DNA from: Streptomyces polyasparticus
Lineage (GTDB): Bacteria > Actinomycetota > Actinomycetes > Streptomycetales > Streptomycetaceae
Assembly (NCBI RefSeq): GCF_014493765.1
Contig: NZ_JACTVJ010000014.1
Span: 248,001 to 312,000, forward strand
Direction: 5' to 3'
Length of the DNA stretch: 64,000 nt
Below, piece by piece: positions 53,823 through 61,717 of the stretch. Position 1 is the stretch's first letter; each line of letters starts with the position of its first letter. Under the pieces are notes generated by a model. That model was not told the origin of the DNA, searched no databases, and saw only the letters and a program-made list of their open reading frames with translations. The position numbers were made by a program, and so were the translations under genes.

Positions 53823-55205
53823 ATGCCCGTACCCATACCGCGGCAGAGAGCAGTCCCGGCCGTGGAAGGTGGTCAGGCCCAGACCGCGCCGGACCCCGGC
53901 GTGGAGCCCTCACAGGCGCGCACCGCCGGCGCCGAGCACAGCAGTGCCTCCCTCGGGATGACGCTGCTCGTGATCGAGGACGACCCGGCCCAGACGCTGA
54001 GCGTGCCCGCACTGCTCGACGCCGCGGGCAAGCCGATCAAGGTGCGTACGGCACGCAACCTCACCGAGGCGGAACGTCTCCTCACCGACGACGTGCACTG
54101 CATCCTGCTCGACCTCTCCTTGCCCGCCCCCGGCCGTACGGTCGCCTCGGGCGGTGCGGGCTCGTCGGGCGGTGCGGGCGCGTCGGGAAGCTCGGGCGGC
54201 GCGGGCGCTTCGGACGGCGCCGCGGACGAGCTGGGGACGCTCAAGCACGTCCTTCGCCTCGCACCTCGCCATGCCGTGCTCGCGCTCACCGCGAGCAATG
54301 ACATCGAGCGGGCCACCGAGGCGGTACGGGTGGGCGCCCAGGACTACCTCTTCCGCGACGAGCTGGACAGCCGCGTCCTCACGCGGGCGATCCGCTATGC
54401 CGTGGAGCGCAAGCGGGCGGACATCGCCCAGCGCCAGCTCACCGAGTCACGCCTGCGGGCCCAGGAGAACGCCCGCCTGGAGCGCGGTCTGCTGCCCACC
54501 CCGCTGCTCGACGGCTCCCCGCTGCGGTTCGCCGCGCGCTACCGGCCCGGCCGCTCGCGCGCGCTGCTCGGCGGCGACTTCTACGACGCCGTACGCACCC
54601 CCGACGGCACGGTGCACGCGATGATCGGCGACGTCTGCGGGCACGGGCCCGACGAGGCGGCGCTCGGGGTCGAACTCCGGATCGCCTGGCGCGCCTTGAC
54701 CTTCGCGGGCCTGTGCGGCGACGAGCTGCTCTCGACGCTCCAGCAGGTCCTTGAGCACGAGCGCCCGGACGACGAGATCTTCGCGACGCTCTGCACGGTC
54801 GACATCTCCCCCGACGGCCGCCGCGCGGGCCTGTGCCTGGCCGGCCACCCCTCGCCGCTGATCGCCCGCTCGGGCGGGCTCGCCGAGCTGCTCCCGTACG
54901 AGAACAGCGGTCCGGCACTCGGTCTGCTGCCGCGCGCCCGCTGGCCGCGCCAGCAGGTGGAGCTCGGGGGCGCGTGGAGTCTGATGCTCTACACGGACGG
55001 CCTGATCGAGGGCCGCGTGGAAGCCGGCAGCAAGCGGCGCCTGGGCCAGGACGGCATGGTCGCGATGGTCCGCCGCCAGATCTCCGAGGGCCTCAGCGGC
55101 GACGGTCTGCTCCAGGCCGCGGTCAGCGAGGTCCGCGACCTCAACGGCGGGGAGCTGACGGATGACGTGGCGGTGGTGTTGCTGGAGCGGGGGCCGCGGG
55201 CTTGA
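53823..55205 (+). CDS. PP2C/SpoIIE-family phosphatase with N-terminal receiver domain
   Basis: A 460-residue signalling protein. After ~45 disordered residues comes a receiver domain: TLLVIEDDPAQTLSVPALL, phospho-Asp in CILLDLSLP, Thr/Ser in LALTASN, and the Lys position altered (YLFRDEL). A Gly/Ser/Ala-rich insert of about 30 residues splits it after the Asp strand. A short helical linker leads to the SpoIIE phosphatase: LLGGDFYDAV, IGDVCGHGPDEAAL and LMLYTDGLIEGR. It probably dephosphorylates an anti-anti-sigma factor under two-component control. GGGAGGGAAGG lies upstream of ATG 53823; an in-frame start at 53730 is less likely. Confidence 0.9.
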   Translation: MPVPIPRQRAVPAVEGGQAQTAPDPGVEPSQARTAGAEHSSASLGMTLLVIEDDPAQTLSVPALLDAAGKPIKVRTARNLTEAERLLTDDVHCILLDLSLPAPGRTVASGGAGSSGGAGASGSSGGAGASDGAADELGTLKHVLRLAPRHAVLALTASNDIERATEAVRVGAQDYLFRDELDSRVLTRAIRYAVERKRADIAQRQLTESRLRAQENARLERGLLPTPLLDGSPLRFAARYRPGRSRALLGGDFYDAVRTPDGTVHAMIGDVCGHGPDEAALGVELRIAWRALTFAGLCGDELLSTLQQVLEHERPDDEIFATLCTVDISPDGRRAGLCLAGHPSPLIARSGGLAELLPYENSGPALGLLPRARWPRQQVELGGAWSLMLYTDGLIEGRVEAGSKRRLGQDGMVAMVRRQISEGLSGDGLLQAAVSEVRDLNGGELTDDVAVVLLERGPRA

Positions 55206-55380
55206 GCGGGGGCTGCGGGCTTGGGCGCGGGCCGCGGGCCGCGGGCCGTGGGGGTGTGGCTGCGGGCCTGAGTGCGGGTCGGCTGCGGGCCGCGGGCCCG
55301 AGTGGGGCCGGGGCCTGAGTGGGGCCGGCCCCCGCTGACCTGAGCGGAGGCCGTGGGCCTGAACGGGGCGCGGGCCTGAG
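55203..55380. repeat. Degenerate Gly-codon-like tandem repeats
   Basis: Some 175 bp after a stop codon repeat variants of GCGGGCCTGAGTG and GGGGCCGGGGCCTGAGTGGG. The period is irregular (about 13-22 bp), so this is a decayed minisatellite, with no coding potential supported. Confidence 0.65.
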
Positions 55381-55391
55381 CGCAAGAAAGC

Positions 55392-55420
55392 GGCGGATCC
55401 GTCCCCTGGAGGGATCCGCC
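55392..55420. terminator. Hairpin terminator between convergent genes
   Basis: GGCGGATCC (55392-55400) pairs with GGATCCGCC (55412-55420) around an 11-base loop, between the phosphatase gene (+) and the DUF2516 gene (-). Confidence 0.8.
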
Positions 55421-55462
55421 GACTGACTGCCCGACGATCCGAAGACCGGTGAGCCGGTGGGC

Positions 55463-55798
55463 TCAGCGCCCGCCGTTGTACGGACCGTACGGCCCGTCGC
55501 TGCTGGAGCCGCCGCGGCGGCCGCCGCCTCCGGTGACCTGCTTGAGCGCGGGGCGGACGTCGACCATGAAGACGATCGTCGCGATGAGACCGGCGATCTG
55601 CAGGAACAGCATCGGCACCACGAGGTTCACCAGGACCGTGATGCCGAGGATGATCAGCCAGAAGTTCTTGGTCTGCTTGTCCGCGGCGCGGTAGGCGTCC
55701 TCGCGGGCCACGACGGCGAGCACCAGGGCCACCACCGCGAGCACCAGCATCGCCGTGAAGAGCAGCCACATGAAGCCGCCGAACGCTGTCATCAGCAC
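55463..55798 (-). CDS. DUF2516-family membrane protein
   Basis: About 111 residues with two or three helices (WLLFTAMLVLAVVALVLAVV; FWLIILGITVLVNLVVPMLF; IAGLIATIVFMVDVRPAL), then a Gly/Arg/Ser-rich tail. The order XRE regulator - HbhA-like protein - DUF2516 is the same as mycobacterial Rv0474-Rv0475-Rv0476, which supports the assignment. The start is uncertain: GTG 55798 has AGGTGG 8 bp upstream, and ATG 55792 is next. It lies downstream of the HbhA-like gene on the same strand. Confidence 0.82.
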   Translation of the reverse strand: MLMTAFGGFMWLLFTAMLVLAVVALVLAVVAREDAYRAADKQTKNFWLIILGITVLVNLVVPMLFLQIAGLIATIVFMVDVRPALKQVTGGGGRRGGSSSDGPYGPYNGGR

Positions 55799-56018
55799 TT
55801 CGTCCACCACCTGTGTATCGGGCCACTCGTCGATTCGGGTTCTGCGGCCACCGTACCCGTAGAACGGCCCGGGCACGCCGATCGTGCCCGGGCCGTTCCG
55901 CCGTACACCTGCCTTACGCGGCGGACGGCGCTGCTTACACCGCTGAGGTTGCTGCTTGCTCAGCGGACGATGCTGCTTACTCCGCGGAGGTTGCTGCTCG
56001 CTCGGCGGACGGTGCTGC

Positions 56019-56612
56019 TTACTCCGCGGACGGCGCGGTCTTCTTCGCCGCCGTCTTGCGGGCCGGGGCCTTCTTGGCGGCCGGCTTCTTGGCGGGGGCC
56101 TTGGCCTCGGCGGGCTCGGGCTCGGTGGCCACCGGGGTGGGAGCGGGCTCGGGGGCCTCCTTGCCCTCGACCGCGATGGCGAGCTCCTCGATCTCCTCGG
56201 CCGCCTCGCCGCGCCAGGTCTTCACGGCCTGCTCGCCGCGCTCGGCGACCTCGTCGTACTTCTCGCGGGCCTTGACCGCGTACTCGGCGGCGACGCCGAC
56301 GCTGCGCAGCGCCAGGTCCTGCGCGGTCTCGCCGAGCTTCTTCAGATCGGGCTCGATGCTGCCGAGCACCTCGGAGACCTTGGCCTGGACGACCTCGCCC
56401 ACCTCCTTGGCGCGGGCGGCGGCCTTCTCCTGTACGGCCTTCGGGTCGGTGCTGCGTACGGCCTCGAAGCGCTCCGGGGCCTCGGCCTGCACCTTCTCGA
56501 TCAGCTCGGGAACGCGCTTGGCCTGCTGGACCACGAGGTCCGCGGTGCCGGCGGCGAAGTAGAGGGGCTTGGGGTCGGTGACGGCCTTGCGGATGTCGTC
56601 GGTGAGGGCCAT
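56019..56612 (-). CDS. HbhA-like helical protein with Lys/Ala/Pro-rich tail
   Basis: A 197-residue protein resembling mycobacterial heparin-binding haemagglutinin. Residues ~1-145 are amphipathic helices that can form coiled coils (ADLVVQQAKRVPELIEKVQA, AAARAKEVGEVVQAKVSEVL). The last ~50 residues repeat KKPAAKKAPARKTAAKK. GGAGG lies about 9 bp before ATG 56612. In mycobacteria the Lys-rich tail binds glycosaminoglycans or membranes; in a saprophyte a role at the cell surface or in lipid bodies is more plausible. It lies between the XRE and DUF2516 genes, as in Mycobacterium. Confidence 0.82.
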   Translation of the reverse strand: MALTDDIRKAVTDPKPLYFAAGTADLVVQQAKRVPELIEKVQAEAPERFEAVRSTDPKAVQEKAAARAKEVGEVVQAKVSEVLGSIEPDLKKLGETAQDLALRSVGVAAEYAVKAREKYDEVAERGEQAVKTWRGEAAEEIEELAIAVEGKEAPEPAPTPVATEPEPAEAKAPAKKPAAKKAPARKTAAKKTAPSAE

Positions 56613-56649
56613 GACGTACGTACCTCCGATAGGTATGAGGGTTCTGGCG

Positions 56650-57099
56650 TCAGTCGCCGTCGGCCGTGCGGGCCTGGTCATCGGCGGTGTCCTTGGCGCC
56701 CTTGCTGTGCGGGGCGCCCTTGCTGTCCTTGCCGTTCTGCGCGCTCGTGGGAGCGGTGCCGTTCTCCTTGCGGAACGACTCGTAGATCTGCAGCAGGACC
56801 TGCTTCTGCCGCTCGTCGATCGAGGGGTCCGCGAGGATCGCGGCCCGCGTCTCGACCTCGTCACGGTCGCGCTCGTCGAGAATTCCGGCCTGCACGTACA
56901 GCGTCTCGGCCGAGATCCGCAGCGCCTTGGCCAGCTGCTGCAGAATCTCCGCGCTCGGCTTGCGAAGGCCGCGCTCGATCTGGCTCAGATACGGATTGGA
57001 CACCCCGGCGGCATCGGCGAGCTGCCTGAGCGACAACTGCGCATTGCGCCGCTGCTCGCGCAGATACTCACCGAGATTGCCGACGTTGAGCGATGCCAT
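56650..57099 (-). CDS. XRE-family helix-turn-helix regulator
   Basis: A 149-residue DNA-binding protein. The N-terminal HTH_3 domain is LGEYLREQRRNAQLSLRQLA followed by DAAGVSNPYLSQIERGLRKP (residues 7-60), then a helical region and a Lys/Asp-rich disordered tail. ATG 57099 is used; an in-frame ATG at 57117 is possible. It probably controls the downstream HbhA-like and DUF2516 genes, in the order conserved with Rv0474-Rv0476. Confidence 0.9.
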   Translation of the reverse strand: MASLNVGNLGEYLREQRRNAQLSLRQLADAAGVSNPYLSQIERGLRKPSAEILQQLAKALRISAETLYVQAGILDERDRDEVETRAAILADPSIDERQKQVLLQIYESFRKENGTAPTSAQNGKDSKGAPHSKGAKDTADDQARTADGD

Positions 57100-57190
57100 G
57101 CCTCGATGGTGCCGCACCGCTGCTAACTATTGCAAGCAGATGCTTGCAATAGTGGTGCACGCCACTGAACCGGCTGAGGAGAATGCTTGG

Positions 57191-57221
57191 TTGACCTTCA
57201 CCTTGGGGGAGGCCACAGCAT
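57191..57221 (+). promoter_or_regulatory. MerR-type promoter with 19-bp spacer
   Basis: TTGACC (57191-57196) and CAGCAT (57216-57221) are 19 bp apart, the over-long spacing typical of MerR-controlled promoters. CCTTC...GGAGG arms between them form an imperfect dyad. It lies 42 bp before the MerR-PP2C start. Confidence 0.6.
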
Positions 57222-57263
57222 CGGTTGAGCCGGGCAGCGTGCTCGGCATGAGGAGGAACGCGC

Positions 57264-58343
57264 ATGGGGTTGCTGACCATCGGGGCGTTCGCGAAGGCGT
57301 CCCGGCTGTCGCAGAAGGCACTGCGTCTTTACGACGAGCTTGGCCTTCTGTCCCCCGCTCGCGTCGACCCGGTGACCGGCTACCGCCACTACGCACCGGA
57401 ACAACTGGAGCAGGCCAGGCTCGTCGCCTGGCTCCGCCGCCTGGGCATGCCTCTGGCCCGCATCCAGCACGTCTGCACGCTGGATGCGGCCGAGGCAGCC
57501 CAGGAGGTCCGGGCGTTCTGGGTTCAGGTCGAGGCCGCCACCGCCGCACGGCGGGACCTGGCCACCTTCCTCATCGACCATCTGTCATGGAAGGACCCTG
57601 CCATGTCCGCCACCGCCAAGCCCCTGGGAATCCGGTACGCCGCTCTGTCCGACACAGGCCTGGTCCGCGAGAGCAACCAGGACACCGCCTACGCCGGTCC
57701 CCGACTGCTCGCCGTCGCCGACGGCTGCGGCGTCGAAGGAGCCCCGGCCAGCGCAGCCGCCGTCGACGCGCTCAAGCACCTGGAAACCGACAGCATCACG
57801 CCAGGCGATCTCCTCAACGTCCTCGAAGACGTCATCGAACAGGCCCAACAGGCTGTGCGCGACGTCGCCGGGAGTGGCTCTTCGCCCGAAGACACCGGCA
57901 CGACACTCACCGCGATGCTCTGGACCGGATCGCAGCTGGGCCTCGTGCACATCGGCGACTCCCGCGTATACCTGCTGCGCGACGGAGACCTGCGCCAGAT
58001 CACTCACGACCACACCCTGGTCCAGTCGATGGTCGATGAAGGACGGCTCACCCTGGAAGAAGCCGCCTCCCACCCCCAGCGGTCACTGCTGGTCCGTGCC
58101 CTGGGCCAAGGCGCCGACACCACCCCCGACATGCGTCTCCACGATGCCCTGCCGGGTGATCGATATCTGCTTTGCTCCGACGGTCTGTCGACCGTCGTGC
58201 CGACCGAAGAAATCCGCCGAGCGCTCTCCGAGATCAGCACGCCCGAGCAGGCCGTCCGCGAACTCATCACCCTCGCCAACGGCTCCGGCGGCCCCGACAA
58301 CGTCAGCTGCGTGGTCGCCGACGTCACGGAGCTCCGTCAGTAG
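57264..58343 (+). CDS. MerR DNA-binding domain fused to PP2C protein phosphatase
   Basis: A 359-residue fusion. Residues 1-75 are a MerR helix-turn-helix (LLTIGAFAKASRLSQKALRLYDELGLL) with the usual dimerisation helix to ~110. From about residue 120 a PP2C domain replaces the effector pocket: SDTGLVRESNQDTAYAG, LLAVADGCGVEG, LVHIGDSRVYLLRDG, LLCSDGLS and GGPDNVS. The metal Asp residues are kept, but the usual DGMGGH is DGCGVE. It may sense protein phosphorylation to switch a promoter. GAGGAGGAACGCGC lies 5' to ATG 57264. A micro-ORF starts 12 bp after its stop. Confidence 0.9.
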   Translation: MGLLTIGAFAKASRLSQKALRLYDELGLLSPARVDPVTGYRHYAPEQLEQARLVAWLRRLGMPLARIQHVCTLDAAEAAQEVRAFWVQVEAATAARRDLATFLIDHLSWKDPAMSATAKPLGIRYAALSDTGLVRESNQDTAYAGPRLLAVADGCGVEGAPASAAAVDALKHLETDSITPGDLLNVLEDVIEQAQQAVRDVAGSGSSPEDTGTTLTAMLWTGSQLGLVHIGDSRVYLLRDGDLRQITHDHTLVQSMVDEGRLTLEEAASHPQRSLLVRALGQGADTTPDMRLHDALPGDRYLLCSDGLSTVVPTEEIRRALSEISTPEQAVRELITLANGSGGPDNVSCVVADVTELRQ

Positions 58344-58354
58344 GAGCGAGTGGC

Positions 58355-58519
58355 ATGCACTTCGAGTTGCACCGGATCCGCTCTCAAGAACTCATCCGCG
58401 AGGCCGACTTATACCGGCTCTCCCAGCAAATCAGGAAAGCCAGGCCGACTCCCGGAGCTACGACAAGCCGCACATCGCGACGCAGCCCACTACGCCTGCC
58501 GGCCTGGCTCCGAGGATGA
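58355..58519 (+). CDS. Small TTA-containing protein downstream of MerR-PP2C
   Basis: A 54-residue protein starting MHFELHRIRSQELIREADLY. The amphipathic helix HRIRSQELIREADLYRLSQQ resembles short proteins found widely in Streptomyces, function unknown. The tail is Arg/Ser/Pro-rich. AGGAG lies 8 bp before ATG 58355, 12 bp after the phosphatase stop, so it is probably co-transcribed. Codon 19 is TTA (58409-58411), which makes translation dependent on the bldA tRNA. Confidence 0.65.
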   Translation: MHFELHRIRSQELIREADLYRLSQQIRKARPTPGATTSRTSRRSPLRLPAWLRG

Positions 58520-58589
58520 ACACCCTCTTGATCAGCGGTCGTCAGACTCCCGGGGCTCGGATGGCGTCAGGGAACCGGAGGGCCAGACC

Positions 58590-59567
58590 GTGGACGATGA
58601 GCGCTGGGCCACGTGGCCCGAGCCGTGGGCGGGCACGGACGCCGACATGCGGACCGTCATGGGCGCGATCCCGCGGGAGGTGAAGGACGGGTTCAAGTAC
58701 GACGAGATCCCCTGGCAGCGGTTCCCGCACTTCTTTGGACCGGGGGAGGAAGTTCCCCGTCGCCTCGGACTGCTTGCCTCAGGAGACGCCGAAGCCGCCG
58801 ACCGGGCTCTGGGGGAGCTGCGGGAACATCTCCATCATCAGGGCGGCACGATCGCGGTGGGAGCGCTGGCAGTACCGTTCCTGCTCCGGATCGCGGCTAC
58901 CGGGCCTCCCGGGCTCCGGGCGAGCACCCTTCGCCTGGTCGCCGAGATCGGGCGATGCCAGCGCTTCGGGGACGGAACGCGCGAAGGCCTTCTCCAGGTC
59001 ACCGAGGATCCGTTGGAGGCGGAGGGCACCACGATGTGTCCGGTGAACTGAACGATTCAGGCTGCTCGCGATGCCATCACGGATGATCTGCACCTTCTGT
59101 TCCCTCTCCTCCCCGCTGCCGATCCCGATGTCCGCTCCGCGACCGCCTTCGTCCTGGCGGCGGTGACCAGCGAGTTTCAGCGCGTCTCCGCAACCCTGCA
59201 CCGCAGGCTGGCGGTGGAAGACGATCCGGTGGTCCGTGTGAGCTTGATCCTGGCGATCGCCCAGCTCGCCCGCGAACACGAGGATGACAATGCTTCGGCA
59301 TGGACCCGGGGACTGTGGTCGGATCCCGGCCGATCGTCCGAGATCCGCATCGGCGCCGGCCTCGCCTGGCTGTGCCTGGTCGACGATCCCGTCCCCGATG
59401 AGCTCCGAGCCCTCCTGACCGACCCAAGTACCGACCGGTGCGGCGACCTGTTCCAGCGCGTGCCGTGGATCGAACCGGTCGACTCCTACGGCAGCGGGCT
59501 GCGTCGCTGCATCCGGGAGATGGTCACGCCGGATGTCCGGACCGAAGCATCTGCCGAGGCCGGCTGA
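58590..59567 (+). pseudogene. HEAT-repeat protein gene interrupted by an in-frame TGA
   Basis: From GTG 58590 (GGAGGG about 7 bp upstream) the frame encodes a helical-repeat protein starting VDDERWATWPEPWAG. It stops at TGA 59049-59051 after TTMCPVN. The same frame continues at once with TIQAARDAITDDLHLLFPLL and keeps the HEAT pattern (SATAFVLAAVTSEFQRVSAT, VRVSLILAIAQLAREH) to a natural stop at 59567. One base change restores about 325 residues. It is therefore read as a recent nonsense pseudogene; readthrough or two separate proteins are less likely. Confidence 0.75.
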
Positions 59568-59637
59568 CCGCCGAGCCCGCTTCGCCCTGCTGCCGAGCCC
59601 TCTCCTGCGGCCTCCTCGGCGGGGCACCGAGTCCGTC

Positions 59638-60168
59638 TCAGGCGTCGTCGTCGGCGTCGTCGCCGGAGTGGAGGACCGTCTCGGCGATGGCACGTACGCG
59701 GTCGAGCGTGATGCCGGTGCGTTGTTCGACGGCGAGCGGATGGTCCGTGGGCTCCAGTTCGATGGAGAAGCGCTCGCCTACGGGGCGGGTGTGGACGTGG
59801 GTCTTGAGGTTGATGGTGGTCGGCGCATACAGAGGGAGATCCGTGGACAGCCAGCCGAAGTACGGCTCCTCGGCCTCACGACCCGGCGTATCCCAGAGCT
59901 CGGCCGCCCTTGCGAAGTTGTCCCGGCTCAGCGAGACCCAGACAGCCCAGGAGAACTTCTCGCCCGTGCCGGCCACCGGTATCTCGATCAGGCCCTTCAC
60001 GAAGCAGTGCTCCGCTTTGATCACGCACTGATCCGAGGAGAGCAGACAGTCCGGTGCGTCGGCGAAGCTGTGGTGCCAGGCGTGGGGCGCCGTGGTCGAG
60101 TAGCTCATCGGCAGTTCTGCGTGGTGCCGGCCGCAGCATGTGCAGGTGAAACCGGGGGTGCTGGTCAT
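59638..60168 (-). CDS. DUF2199-domain protein
   Basis: A 176-residue protein. The N-terminal FTCTCCGRHHAELPMSY contains CxCC, a zinc-ribbon half, and the pattern 'CGxxH...P' is the DUF2199 signature. QCVIKAEHCFVKGLIEIPV and FSWAVWVSLSRDNF continue the family. The function is unknown. It faces the HEAT pseudogene and is divergent from the methyltransferase at 60279. Confidence 0.82.
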   Translation of the reverse strand: MTSTPGFTCTCCGRHHAELPMSYSTTAPHAWHHSFADAPDCLLSSDQCVIKAEHCFVKGLIEIPVAGTGEKFSWAVWVSLSRDNFARAAELWDTPGREAEEPYFGWLSTDLPLYAPTTINLKTHVHTRPVGERFSIELEPTDHPLAVEQRTGITLDRVRAIAETVLHSGDDADDDA

Positions 60169-60278
60169 GAGCGGGAGACTAGTGTTCGGGGCCGGGCCCC
60201 GACCGGCCGAGTCCGGGCATCCCGGATCTTGGTCAATCCGTCTTGCCCGTACGGATGTTGGTCGTGGATCATCCCGGG

Positions 60279-60860
60279 ATGGATGACGTGCCGAGCCGGG
60301 TTCCGAGTGCTTTGACCGCGTTGCAGGCCCGGGCGCGGGACGCGGGGTTTGCCATGTCCTGCGAGGGGCGTACGGGCAGTCTGCTGGCGGGGCTCGCCGC
60401 CGCGCGGCCCGGAGGGCGGGTGCTCGAGCTCGGTACGGGGGCCGGGGAAGGGACCGCCTGGCTGCTCAGCGGGATGGACCGCGCCTCCGCGCTGACCACC
60501 GTCGAGCTCGACGCCGACGTGCAGGCCATCGCCCGGGAGCAGCTGGGTGCGGACCCCCGGGTCACCTTCGTGTGCGGGGACGGCGGCCTGTGGCTCGAGA
60601 GCTTCGACGGCGCGCCCTTCGACCTCGTCTTCGCGGATACGTGGCCGGGCAAGTTCACACACCTCGACCGGGCCCTGGAACTCGTGGCGCCCGGCGGGAT
60701 CTACCTGATCGACGACCTGCTCCCCCAGCCCGGCTGGCCGGACGGCCACGCCGTCTCCGTCGACCGGCTGCTGGCCGAGCTGGACGCACGCGAGGACTTC
60801 CGCTGCGTACGCATGGCGTGGGCGAGCGGGCTGCTGATGGCGGTGCGGCGCGCGGGCTGA
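60279..60860 (+). CDS. SAM-dependent O-methyltransferase-like protein
   Basis: A 193-residue methyltransferase of the catechol-O-methyltransferase-like type. Motif I is VLELGTGAGEGTAWLL, motif II TTVELDADVQAIAREQL, then DLVFADTWPGKF and GGIYLIDDLLPQP. The substrate is unknown. Start ATG 60279 gives a compact fold; ATG 60255 is an alternative. A 26-bp tandem array begins 11 bp after the stop codon. Confidence 0.85.
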   Translation: MDDVPSRVPSALTALQARARDAGFAMSCEGRTGSLLAGLAAARPGGRVLELGTGAGEGTAWLLSGMDRASALTTVELDADVQAIAREQLGADPRVTFVCGDGGLWLESFDGAPFDLVFADTWPGKFTHLDRALELVAPGGIYLIDDLLPQPGWPDGHAVSVDRLLAELDAREDFRCVRMAWASGLLMAVRRAG

Positions 60861-60870
60861 CGGGGGGCAG

Positions 60871-61029
60871 GGCGGCGCACCGACCGACGGGTCGCGGGCG
60901 GCACACGGACCGACGGGTCGCGGGGCGGCCCACGGACTGACGCGTGGCGGGCGGCGCACCGACCGACGGGTGGCGCGGCGGCCCACGGGCCAAGGCGTGG
61001 CGGGGCGGCGCACCGACCGACAGGTGGCG
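60871..61029. repeat. Six-unit 26-27-bp tandem repeat
   Basis: Units near 60871, 60897, 60924, 60950, 60977 and 61004 share GGCGGCGCACCGACCGAC followed by GGGTCGCG or GGGTGGCG. Units 1, 4 and 6 are closest to each other, and 3 and 5 form a second subtype (GGCGGCCCACGG), so the array probably grew by pair-wise duplication. It overlaps the start region of the next predicted gene, where units would encode GGAPTD-type residues. Confidence 0.88.
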
Positions 61030-61717
61030 GAGCTCGGGCCGGCCCGCGCCGCCCCCTCCTCGGATAGCCCCGGGCCGGGCCTCCCGCGGCGCCCTCTCCT
61101 CGGATGCCCCCTCCCCCGCCGCACGGCGGAGGGCCGCGGCCGAGCGTCGTCCTCGCGGGGCAGCCCCACACACCACCCCCGCACCCGCCACCCCCTCCCC
61201 CGCCAACACCCTTACCCCACCTCCACGTTGGGCCACATGGGCCGCACACCTGACCGCGCTCGTCGTGCTGCCGAGCGGCCTGCGGCGGATCGTCATGGTG
61301 CTCGGTTTCCCCGCCGGGTACACCGACGCCGGCTTCGTGCCGTTCGAGACCTTCGGCGCCAAGGTGTGGATGCTGACGCTCAGCGTGCTCAGCGAGCTGG
61401 TGGCGTTGCTGACCATCGGCCTCGTACGGCCGTGGGGCGAGGTCGTGCCGCGGTGGATTCCGCTGGTCGGCGGGCGGGCGGTGCACCCCCTGGCCGCTGT
61501 CGTGCCCGCCGCGCTCGGCGCCGCGGCGCTCACCCTCCTGTGGGCCAACGTCCCTTGGTGGTGGACGTATCCGCACGACGACATGACACCGGCCGGCAGC
61601 CTCGTCGTCGGCATCCTCTACCAACCACTGATCCTGTGGGGCCCGCTCACCGCGGCCGTCGCGTACTCCTACTACCGTCGCCATCGCCCCGCCACCCGAG
61701 GCACCATCGGGTCATGA
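60944..61717 (+). CDS. Predicted four-helix membrane protein, start uncertain
   Basis: The convincing part runs from about 61240: four hydrophobic helices (HLTALVVLPSGLRRIVMVLG; WMLTLSVLSELVALLTIGLV; VHPLAAVVPAALGAAALTLL; GSLVVGILYQPLILWGPLTA) and a short Arg-rich end. The frame is open upstream to ATG 60944, but that 5' part is Pro/Ala/Arg-rich and overlaps the tandem array, so the true start is probably a GTG near 61260. The stop overlaps the nitronate monooxygenase ATG by 4 bp. I do not recognise the family. Confidence 0.6.
   Translation: MAGGAPTDGWRGGPRAKAWRGGAPTDRWRSSGRPAPPPPRIAPGRASRGALSSDAPSPAARRRAAAERRPRGAAPHTTPAPATPSPANTLTPPPRWATWAAHLTALVVLPSGLRRIVMVLGFPAGYTDAGFVPFETFGAKVWMLTLSVLSELVALLTIGLVRPWGEVVPRWIPLVGGRAVHPLAAVVPAALGAAALTLLWANVPWWWTYPHDDMTPAGSLVVGILYQPLILWGPLTAAVAYSYYRRHRPATRGTIGS

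Noticed and set aside
60871-61029. CRISPR array
   Set aside because: Units are contiguous with no unique spacers, and no cas genes are in the window.
60944-61240. A genuine Pro/Arg-rich cytosolic domain on the membrane protein
   Set aside because: This stretch overlaps the tandem array and has repeat-like composition. The more likely start is a downstream GTG.
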